From Edaphochlamys debaryana (taxonomy: Eukaryota > Chlorophyta > Chlorophyceae > Chlamydomonadales), in assembly GCA_016858145.1 (NCBI GenBank), contig JAEHOE010000029.1, positions 868,001-932,000 of the forward strand: DNA of 64,000 nucleotides. The letters run 5' to 3'. This document shows positions 49,622-59,031 of this stretch, piece by piece (the first letter of the stretch is position 1; every line of letters starts with the position of its first letter). The notes beneath the pieces were generated by a model. The model made no database searches, was not told the origin of the DNA, and was given only the letters and a program-made list of their open reading frames with translations. The translations under genes and the position numbers were made by a program.

Positions 49622-49986
49622 CCCCCCCAACACCGGTTGCGTCGTAAATTAACGACACGTCGTAAATTTACGCGCCAGGCCGCTGACGACCGCAGTCCGC
49701 TGGCACGCAGTCCGCTTCGGAACGGAGAAGTTGTCGCTCGAGACGCTGAGAGAGTAGCTCGCGAGTAGCGCGCGAGTGCTCGCGAGGCCCCCGCGCTTGT
49801 GGTCGGCCAGCACCGATTTCCAATTGAAAATTAAGCAACAGAGTTGGGGCATCCGTGGTGAAAATTTTGGAGTCCGCTCCTCCAGCATAAGGTCACGGGT
49901 TCAATTCCTAGCGAACGCAGTTGGACAAGCGCGGGCAACGTCGCAAGCTAAGCATACGACGCATGCGACGCAGGTCCGCCAGTAAA
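49613..49986 (+). mobile_element. Nested insertion with Pol III B box (SINE- or MITE-like)
   Basis: Breaks the RT between blocks 2 and 3. Imperfect 9-bp direct repeats GCCAATAAA (49613-49621) and GCCAGTAAA (49978-49986) flank about 356 bp. Inside are GGTTCAATTCC (about 49898-49908), a perfect tRNA-type B box in a tRNA-like context (CAGCATAAGGTCACGGG), and TGCGTCGTA near the left end with its inverse TACGACGCA near the right end. The B box favours a tRNA-derived SINE; the inverted ends would favour a MITE. No open frame. Confidence 0.6.
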
Positions 49987-52900
49987 GGATACAGAGATAT
50001 ATTCGCTGTACAAACTGTACACCAGCCTCATAACCACTAGCATTGGCGGCGCAGCAGACTCGCTGCAGCTGATATCCGCCGCACAAGAAGGGTTTCGAAA
50101 ATAATGCAACACCTCCCGGCAGCTCCAAAACGTAGTGCGGGCCCTCGAGGATGCCGGCTGCACATGCCGCGACCTCTATGTCCTCTACGTCGACTTCAGC
50201 GCAGCGTTCAACACGGTGGACCATGACCGCTTATACCAGGTCATGTACGACCTGGGCCTGCCAATTGACCTAGCCGAGGTAGTTCGGGACCTATACAGCC
50301 AAGCCCGCACACGCATACACACGGAGCACGGCACCACGGCCCCCATAGACCTGGAGAGAGGCACCATCCACGGAGATACGCTATCACCAGTCCTGTTTCT
50401 GGTCTTCATCGAGCCCCTGCTGCGCTGGCTCCACGTAGGAGGGCGAGGATACCACTATGGGTGCCTAACGGCAGACGCCAACCAACGGTACAACCTCAGC
50501 GCGGCAGCGTACGCCGACGACCTGGCCGCCTTCACCGGCTCGGTTGCAGACCTGGGTTCAGGCAGCAAAAATAGAAGCATACTCAGCGTGGGCGGGCCTC
50601 TCAGTCAACCACAAAAAGTGCGCGGCATCCGGCATCATCCACCGAAGGGCATGGCTGGACCGGGTCCCAACGGTCCATGCTGCGAGAGGACACTCCGCTG
50701 CGCGCTAGAAAACCAAGTGAAGATAGGGGGCTCTGCAGTCCCCTACTTTAAACCAACGGAGCCCTACCGCTACCTAGGAGTGCAACTCACGCTCACCCTC
50801 AACTGGGGGGCACACGTCGATGCGGTAACGAAGAAGGTGAAAGAGAAGATCGCCTGCATCGAAAGCTCGATGGCAAGCCCACAGCAGAAGCTCCGCATGC
50901 TCCGCACCTGCGTGAAAACGGTTATTGAGTACAGCTGCGCCATCATGCCGTACAAACCTGCCGATATCAAAACCCTCGACCTACTCATAGCCAAGAGTTC
51001 AAAGCAGGCCATGGGACTCAGCCGAAGCTTCCCCACCCGCGCGGTTCTACTACCCACCGACGAGTGCGGCCTTGGGTTGGGCTCCCTGCTCTCCACGTAC
51101 GCACGAACCAGCGCCAAGGAACTTGTCCTCGCGCTCAATGACCCGGGACGCCTGGGGGAGGTGACACGGGCCATGGTCGAGCTGCAAGCGCAAAGAGCAA
51201 GCACCGCACCGGCACACAGGTTAGGGGCGGACTTCCAGTACTATAGCACGCTCAAGGCAATCAGCCTGGCGCGCGAGTGTGGCCTAACCCTCATGGACAG
51301 GGGTAACGCCTACACGCCCGCACTACACCCACTACTGAAAGCAGCAGCAACGCTGGCCCCGACCCACCGGCAAGGCGGTAACGACACGCTGCTGCCGGAG
51401 CTCCTCTTGCCCCTGGTAGAGCTTGGCCTCAGCCCATATGACCTGCTGGACAAAACAACGAAGCAACACATTATTGGAAGCGACGAGCTCAAGAGACTCC
51501 CCCTCAGCACGCCGGGAGCAGTTGTGGGGAACAAACAAAAGATCGCCCTAAACCGGTTCACCCTTGCGGTGAGCGCCGCATGCAGCCCACGCCCACACGC
51601 ACACGACCCAGCCACGTGGAAAGACCACAAGCCACTCCCACTAGACTTAAGACGCGTGCCTCCCCTGGCACCCCTGATGGGCCTGCTCGACCCACGTGCC
51701 TTCCCATCTGGAGTGCGAGAGCCCCGCCAGCCACCGACGCAAAGAGGAACCGCGCCAGACGCACCTGCAGCCGAGGGAGGTGAAGATGGCGACGCCGCCG
51801 CCCAGGGTGTGGCGCCAGACCCACAGCAGAATGCCCCTGCACGCGCAGAGGAAGCACAAGAACAACAGCCGAAGCGGCGACGCATTGGGGAAGCCAGACA
51901 GGCGGACGCCCCAGACGAGGGACAGGCAGCGGACCACGCAATGCCCCCGGCAGACGCGCAGGACGCCGAAGGATGGCACGGGGACCCAATGAACACCCAA
52001 CCCACCACAGCCGCGCAGGCAAAACGCCGCCGAGACCAGGAGACGCGGACGACACCTGCGGGGGTCCGCGAGGACGAGGCAGAAACGAATACACTCGGGC
52101 CAGACGCCCCGGAGTACCAGCGGTACCAGGCCCTCATGCGCGACTGCAAAACAAGCGCCCCTGCACTGGGCGGCAAACCCCCACCGCCACGCAGGCGATG
52201 GCCCCGAGCCTACACAGGCCCCATTGACACAGCCCCCCCGGAAAGAGAGGGAATTGACGAAGAACCACCACCCGAACCCCTACCGGAAGAATGCGTTCTT
52301 GAGCCCGCATTTAGCCTCAAGCGCCTCCACGCAGCCAGTAAGGAATGGGTGCGGCGAGGATGGGCACGATGGCGCATCGCCAAAGACCAGATCCTGCGGA
52401 ACCTGGCCCCACCTGCAAAAGGTAACGCGGTCGCGGCAGCGTGTCAGATCCTGTACGCACTCCACGACAGAGACAACGACGTGGAAGCAGTGCTTGCGGG
52501 ACCACGCCTGGAGCCACTGGTTGTCGGGCGGAACGCCAGCAAGGCAGCCCACGCTAGGGGAGAACCGACAACACAGCGCCAATACCTGATTAGGTGGGCG
52601 CCCATGACCATATCTGTTGGTGCTATCGCCATGCACCGCGCAATGAAAATCCTCCCGGAGCGCGTGCACTTCATCCGCAAGGAGCGTGGCCCTGCGGGAG
52701 AAGTCACCCTGCAGGAGGAGTACGAACAAAACGTCACGGACCCGTACATGAGGCACGTAACCTGGAGAGAGATGTGGGTCCCTGAGCACCAACTACAAAG
52801 CTGCCCCAACTGGGCCTCAGCGCTCGCCGCCTACGAAGCTAACCCCCACGCAGCACCCGGACGGGATGCAAACCTAAACGACGCGCAAAAGCAAGGGAGA

Positions 52901-53782
52901 TGGGAGGCCCCGGGCGCAGATGCCACTGCCAGAGCCCGGCTGATCTTGTCGAACACGGTGATACGCCGAACACCGTGTGACCCATACTCGGACATAGAAC
53001 CCCCAAAGAAGTTCCTGGTCCAAGTGGGCCGACGGGCTCGGGGCAGTATGGCGCTAAATCAGTGCGACACTGCCTTCGTGAACAACCCCAACGGAGGCCT
53101 CATTGGCACACTCACCACGGAGCGCCTGGCCTGGCTCCACCGCCAGTATAACCAAAGCACCAGGCCTGGACCACAGCTCGTAGGCCAAGCAGCCGTGGAC
53201 GCCTTCGCTGAAGACGTGGCGCGACTCCTCCTACACTACAAGGCAGAAACGCCAGGGGGGAAAATGGCGAAAACGCCACCGGTCAGTCAATGCACGCTGG
53301 GCACCAGCCTGAGCAACGCGCTCTTCGGCACACTCCATGGCCTGCAACTACCTGGGGGGGTTGCAGACCGCTTCGCATCGCCCCTGAACTGCAGCCCCCT
53401 GGCCACGGCCTACTACAGCTTCAGGCCCGAGGACACCTTCTTTGGAGCCAACACAGACGCGTACAGTGCGACCATGACAGGCCTGTCCGTGGCACACCCA
53501 CCACACAACCCCGCCGAGAGCGCAAAAGCCATGGCATGGGCACTCGCCAGCGTCAGAGCCCAGAAAAGCACGGAGGGTCACCTCACAGCAACCCTCCTGA
53601 TACTACCATGGAGCAAATCAGGCCCATACACAAAATACGTGACGGACCCACTAGTCTACCCCGTAGGGAGGCTCAAGGGAGAAACCCAGGGACTCACCCA
53701 AGGGGTTGGGATGGAAGCTGCTGCCAAGGGAGCCTGCGCAGGGCTACACATCCTGCTTGTAGGCAGCCGGAAGCGGTACTAG
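49987..53782 (+). pseudogene. LINE ORF, middle piece: RT core, linker and C-terminal extension
   Basis: Continuous frame from 50105 to a stop at 53782, preceded by an in-frame TAA at 50102. It has RT motifs A (VDFSAAFNTVDHDR), B (GTIHGDTLSPVLF) and C (AYADDLAAF), and the thumb (YRYLGVQLTLTLNW). A Pro/Ala/Arg-rich linker follows (about 51.7-52.3 kb), then two folded-looking segments. YLIRWAP...VTWREMWVPEHQL (about 52.58-52.80 kb) is weakly chromodomain-like. FFGANTDAYSATMTGLSVAH, then PPHNP, and later LILPWSKSGPYTKY (about 53.45-53.64 kb) recall a methyltransferase-like segment. Both of the last calls are inference. Confidence 0.7.
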
Positions 53783-55378
53783 ACCTGAACAAAACAGGGC
53801 AATGGGGGCGCCTCAGAATGCAGCTCAACGCGCTGGGGGCACAGGACGTGCCGCGCGGACCACTGCGCAGCCGCGGGACCGCGCCGGGTGGGGGCCAACC
53901 GACAGAGCTCCCACGCGAGGCAGCCAGACAAGCTAAATCACTAACACGGAGACCACCCGGCCAGAGCCAGCTAAACGCAGGGCCCTCGCCGCCCTCACCG
54001 CATGGCCGCTGGGCGCAATCCAGCTTCCCAGGACAGCTCCCGCTCCAAGATGGGCCAGAAAGCGTAGTCTGGACCGACGGTAGCCGATGCACGGTGCAAA
54101 TGGAGCACAGCGAGCGCACCGCAACTGGAGCCGTGCGTCTGGACGCCGGAACAGACGCTGCTTATCGACCCCAACGGGTCTGGGTACACCAATACTATCA
54201 CGAGAGCAGAGCTGTCCGCGATACGCGCAGCGGTGGTGCTGGTCGGCAAAACGCGTAACAGCCTAACTCTAGCCACGGACTCGCAAGCCTCGCTAGATCT
54301 CATATACAAGTATATAAGGGAGCCACAGAAACTGCATATCTCCAAGTCGCGGGAAATGGTGGCCGCGATCGTAGAAGGCTTGCACGAACTCGCAATGCTG
54401 GGCATCCCCGTTACGCTGCTCAAGGTCGTCTCGCACACAGGCCTACATGGCAACGATATGGCAGACGCTGGCGCCACAGCCGCAGCTAGGGGCGAAACGG
54501 TCCCTGGGAACGTGACAACCGTCGTCGACCCGACGAACAACCACCCGCACGGCCTTATTTGGTGGCTGGGGATAAGGCAGGGGGCCGGTACTGAATACGC
54601 CCCAGACCTGAGCCGGGGCCTCAGCCGATACCTGACGGGCTGCAACGGCGGATACACCAACGACACCACGTACTGCCACCCCTGTGCATGCGAACCAGCA
54701 ACCTGGTCCTCAACCAGGGCTCCCAGGACCCATGGGTGCAAAAGCAAGTGTTACACGCACGATGGGGACAGCTATGCTGCCCCAAGCTAGCGGCCCGTTA
54801 CAAACACGGCGGCGCCGATGGCATGTGCCCGTACTGCGTGGGCCCCGGCGGACAACGCCTAGAGGGCACCAGCGGCCACATCCTCAGCGGCTGCCAGCAC
54901 GAGTACATGAAAGGTCAATACATCCTGCGACACGACGCAGCCGTAAAACGGATTGCCGCGTGCCTCCAAAGTGGAGCCAACGGAGGAGGATACATGACCA
55001 TGGACGCAGGTACAAGCGAAGACCTCCCAACATACTGCTCGGGCAAGAGACTCCCTAACTGGCTAGCGCCACAACTACCGAATGGAACGTTGGAGAGAAT
55101 GCGACCGGACATCCTCTTCATCCCCTCATTACAGGACTGGAAGGGTGGAAGCAAACACGGGCCCCAAAACAAGTCAGCACACCCTATCTACGTCATGGAG
55201 GTTGGCTACTGTGGGGACCTTAGCCACGCAACGAAAGAAACAGCCAAGACGGAGCAACATCAAGCCTTAGCGGCCGCGCTCCGAGAGGCTGGCTGGACGG
55301 TCCATTACTCACGGGCCACCACAGTCACGCTGGGCCACACCGGCACCATACCCAGCCACCTAAAACCCCTCGGTTGAG
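53783..55378 (+). pseudogene. LINE ORF, 3' piece: RNase H, Cys-His knuckle and RLE, frameshifted
   Basis: Three reading frames are needed. Up to about 54.15 kb comes WTDGSRC. About 54.15-54.68 kb holds ITRAELSAIRAAV, ATDSQASLDL and GNDMADAGA. About 54.69-55.376 kb holds MCPYCVGPGGQRLEGTSGH and C, then MRPDILFIP and YVMEVGYCGD, ending SHLKPLG with a stop. The acidic residues match the RNase H set (D, E, D, D) and the RPD...E pattern of restriction-like endonucleases. Confidence 0.75.
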
Positions 55379-55559
55379 CTAGGGGCCACCACAGAGGCCG
55401 CCAAAGCCTGCTGCAAGGAACTACACTGGCAGGCTGTACGGGCACTGAGGCCCATCATTCAGACGTACAGACGACTGGGGGGTTAGGGTTAGGGGTAAAG
55501 CTGTGCCTTCCCTCGGTGATGGCCCACAGGGCCGTCCCCTTAACACACGCCAGGGCCCC

Positions 55560-55575
55560 CCCGAGGAAACTCGGG
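55560..55575 (+). other. Hairpin with GAAA tetraloop near the LINE 3' end
   Basis: CCCGAG-GAAA-CTCGGG: a perfect 6-bp stem with a GNRA loop, 17 bp before the terminal (ATT)n. A plausible recognition structure for the element's reverse transcriptase; that role is inference. Confidence 0.6.
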
Positions 55576-55592
55576 TCTCACCCGGCGTAGCC

Positions 55593-55637
<45 letters not shown>
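55593..55637 (+). repeat. (ATT)n microsatellite tail of the LINE
   Basis: About 15 uninterrupted TTA/ATT units directly before the right-hand direct repeat. Non-LTR elements often end in such simple repeats instead of poly(A). Confidence 0.95.
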
Positions 55638-55645
55638 GAAGGCTG

Positions 55646-56085
55646 CACTTTGACAACTTTCAACCCTCTCGAGGGTCCCCTTCGCAGCTCATGGTGTTAC
55701 TATGCCCGTCTCGTGCGCGGCTGCTTCACCTTGACGATGCGGCGTGCTGCCACGACGTTCTCTCTAATCCCCCTCATTGCCCCTCCTCGCCCGCCGTCGC
55801 CAGTTGACAGAGAAGAGAGGTGCAGAGCATGAGTGCAATGGTGAGCATGAGGGCACGGTCTGGACCGGGTTTGAAGGGGCGGGGGAAGGGCGAGGGGTCT
55901 CCAGGGGTCTGAAGCGTGCCACTCGAGCGAGGGGGGCGCACGGTTGGGCCGTGCAGGAGTGCATGTGCATGACCGCCCAATGCATAGCCGTTGTGCATAG
56001 CTGCCTTCTTTATTCATTCAACGGGCTCACGAGCATCCATGGGACGGTGAGGGGCGGTCCTTACCGAAGTCGCGATTCTGGAAGC
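55646..56085. other. Upstream region of the Sel1-repeat gene
   Basis: Between the LINE and the next start codon. No gene or repeat recognised; presumably promoter and 5' UTR. Confidence 0.4.
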
Positions 56086-57309
56086 ATGCCCTCAATCGAC
56101 GCCTGCCACACGGCCTACCGTGCCCTCCTGGTGCTTTTAGCAGCTACCGGAGCAACTGCGTATGGTATCCTAGGATTGCTGCTCCGGCGACCGCGGCGCA
56201 GCACTTCACTGCGAGAGCACAAAGCCGGGTGAGCCGGCTTGCGCACGGACTGGCTTAATGAAGTTCGAACCTGCGCCAATAAGTTGTGTCAACCTGGGAC
56301 TCGTAGGCGCGGCACGCCGCTCGCGCGAGTCGTCGCCAATTGTGAGGCGCGCTGGCTGCTTGAGGACCTGCAGGTGAGGCCAATCCGCTTGAGAGACAGC
56401 AGTACGCCGTAACGGGCCGTCAAGGCTGACTTGACGTTCCCCGGTGCGCAGACCGCCCTGCAAGGCGATGCGCCTGCCATGCAGCGTGTGGGCGGCCTGC
56501 TCGCTGCTGGCTGCGGCGTGAGGGGTCACGATCCTGAGGAGGCGGAGGCGTGGGTTCAGACGGCCATGTGAGTCAGCTTGGCGGGACGGCCAAGGCCGGT
56601 CCCGGGCGGGCTGGGTGGTGAGGGGGGGGGGAGCATGAAACGCGAGCCTCGTGCAGCGTGTGAGGTCTGGGGTGGACCCACCGGTCTGGGCCGTGCGGAC
56701 CTTCAGAAGGCCACCTTCCCCCCATTCCAATGCGTCAAGAGTCTCCCTTCCTGCACTCATATCTCACTCCCCATCCATCCTTTCAGGGCTCTGCAATCCT
56801 ACAAGGAGCCCGCTCTCCGCCCCGGGCTCCCACAAACTGCGGCCCAACACACCGCCGGCACAGGCCGCTACGCAGCCCAGCCGGGGGCGTGGGTGGACCG
56901 AGGGGATACGTGTGGGGGCAGCGACAGCGAGCCCTCATCGGAAGACGAGGAGGACGCTGAGGAGGACGAGGCGCAGGAGCCGGCGGCGGGCTTCTCTGGG
57001 CGTGGAGGGTTAAGCGGCGGCGGCTCACTGGCTTCTGGGAGGGGCTCCGGGGCGGCGGGGTTGCTGAAGCGGTCACGATCTTGGAGCCAAGCAGCGGGAG
57101 GAGGGCTCGGCGTGGTCTCGCTAGGGCTGGGACACACGGCGGTGGGGATACCACGGCCTCAGACGGAGGCGGCAGCTTTGCAGGTGCAGGCGATCCCCTC
57201 AGCAGGCGGGGCGCAGGCGCAGGCGCAGGGCCCGGCGCAACAAGCCCGGCGGATGGCCGTCCTGCGCGGGCGGCGGCGGCTGTCCCTGTGCGAGCAGGAG
57301 CTGGGCTGA
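56086..57309 (+). CDS. Membrane-anchored Sel1-like-repeat protein, 282 residues
   Basis: Four exons in perfect phase: 56086-56228, 56307-56373, 56452-56567 and 56787-57309. Exon 1 encodes MPSIDACHTAY, one hydrophobic segment (ALLVLLAATGATAYGILGLL) and a basic stretch (RRPRRS), a signal-anchor-like start. Exon 3 is one Sel1-like repeat (LQGDAPAMQRVGGLLAAGCG, then DPEEAEAWVQTAM). Exon 4 has an acidic Ser/Glu/Asp run (SEPSSEDEEDAEEDEAQEP), a Gly-rich part and a basic end (ARRMAVLRGRRRLSLCEQEL). Sel1 repeats bind proteins in quality-control and signalling complexes; a single unit is few, so the specific role is unknown. Confidence 0.75.
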
Positions 57310-58419
57310 GGTGCTGCTGCGGCGGCGGGGCCAGATGCGGTCGCCACGAGGGCCTTGGCCTGAGCAGGATCCAGGATCCAGACTCCAGGATCCAGGCTCC
57401 TGCGTGGCGAGCGGAATCGCGGCATCATAAATCGGGCGGGACCCGCCGCTTCCAGCGACGCCGGTCTCCCGCGGTTGGCTGCGCCCGACAAGGCCGTGCA
57501 TACCGTAATGCGCGGTGGGGCTGCGGGGGTGCACAGCCGCTGGCCGCTTGTGGCTGGCTGAAGGCAGTGCCCTGCGGTGGCGCCTGCGTCTACGGTCCAC
57601 GGGGCGCACGAGGCAGGGGCCGTACTCGCGGGCCTTGGTGCGGCTCAGGAGGACCCGGCGGGCCTTGCGGGAAAGGCGGCCTCCGAATCCGGGCGGAGGG
57701 GAGGAGAGAGGGGGGAGGGGGGTGGCGCATGGGATTCCCCGCATACCGTAGTATAATCATGCTGGCGGCGTGGCGCGTTACCATTTCTCAATGGTCCAAC
57801 TTGAGGATACCGGTAGTAGACATCAACGAAGCGTAGCGCTTGGTTGATGGGCGTAGGGCGTGGCCGCCCAACTTGAGGGGTTCTGGCGTCGTGTCTGTGG
57901 GGTTGCCGGAGCGCATGCGCATGGAGTCTGCGTGCACAGGCACTGCAGAGCAAGGCCCATGTGGGGTTTTGCGGCTTTGTGCTGGAGTTGCATTGCAGGA
58001 AGTGTCCGTGTGGGAATTCTGTAGTGCGGGTAGGGAGTCAGAGAGAGGTAAACGCGGCTCGCCGGCGTGCGCGATGATGACTCACGTGCGGCCGCGTGCA
58101 CTCACCGCGAAACCCCCGACGGGACCCCCGACGGGACCCCTGGCTGTTAACACCCCCGCACGCCCCCTCGGTGCGAAACTTCAGGCCCTCTTGCTCGACA
58201 GTCCATGCCCGTGTTACGGTGCGCACGGGGCCTACTGAAACGCTTTACTGCAAAAGTTCGGTTCACGAAAGCTGGGGAAGCCCCACCGTTGCGTTCAATA
58301 CAACATACTTGGAGGTATTACAGCTGCTCGTCTTGCTATATACAGCGCGTGCACTTAAGCCGCGACATGCGCAACCCAAGGCGCCACTGCATACCATGGC
58401 CATACGAAGATGACGAAGC
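57310..58419. other. Intergenic: Sel1 gene 3' UTR and upstream region of the next gene
   Basis: Contains a GGATCCA-type tandem (about 57367-57400) and a 13-bp doublet CCCCGACGGGACC (about 58113-58139). The overlapping open frames have no recognisable domain. Confidence 0.45.
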
Positions 58420-58992
58420 ATGCAACAAAACATCTTATCAGCAGCTCGCTTGCTCCTGCTGCTCGCGGCTTTGGGCTGCGCAAGCGCGGAGCAGGCAGAC
58501 CACCTGTCCTTGGCCTCGCTCCTAGGCTCCTCTCTGGCAGTTACCTTGAACAGCAGCGTGATACTTGACGCGTCGAGCTCGCTTGAGTTGGCGGATGGTC
58601 TCACTCGGAGCCTGCGGGGCGGGAGGCCCGGCCAGTGGCTATCGCCTCCAGCTGCATCGGGCTTGTTCAAGCTTGCCAACGGTAGGCAGGACGGAGTTGT
58701 CGAGAGGGGTCACTCCGTCACACCCCTGAGCGGAACCCACACGCGGCGGGGGGCGCTCTCGCCCGGCCCGCGGCTTGCCGGGACCTGCTCCGGGAACCTC
58801 GGCTTATCTCTGGAACGAGCCCCGTGCAACTACAGATACAACCCGTCGCAATTCGCTTGAGCTTGGGGACTGGCCGGTTGAGGGCTGGGGGCCGCCTGCC
58901 ACAGCCTGCAGCTCGGCCCGGTCGGGTGCCCAGCCACGCCACCAAACGCCCAGGGTGCCAGCACGCATACACACACACACACACACACGCAC

Positions 58993-59031
<39 letters not shown>

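Larger units (their letters stand above)
48918..55636 (+). mobile_element. Degenerate 5'-truncated LINE with RT, RNase H and RLE (Dualen/RandI-like)
   Basis: Non-LTR retrotransposon, copied by target-primed reverse transcription. Order: N-terminal coiled coil and first RT blocks (48918-49621), an insertion, the remaining RT blocks (YVDFSAAFN near 50185, GDTLSPVLF near 50380, YADD near 50510), a long linker, RNase H (VVWTDGSR near 54065, TRAEL, LATDSQASL, NDMADAGA near 54460), a Cys-His knuckle (CPYC...H...C near 54825-54900), and a restriction-like endonuclease (RPDILFIP near 55105, then VMEVGY near 55195). RT + RNase H + RLE points to the Dualen/RandI group known from Chlamydomonas. The upstream APE of that group is absent, consistent with 5' truncation. 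A stop (TAA 50102-50104) and several frameshifts show it is dead. It is flanked by TGAAGGCTG (48909-48917 and 55637-55645) and ends in (ATT)n. Confidence 0.85.
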
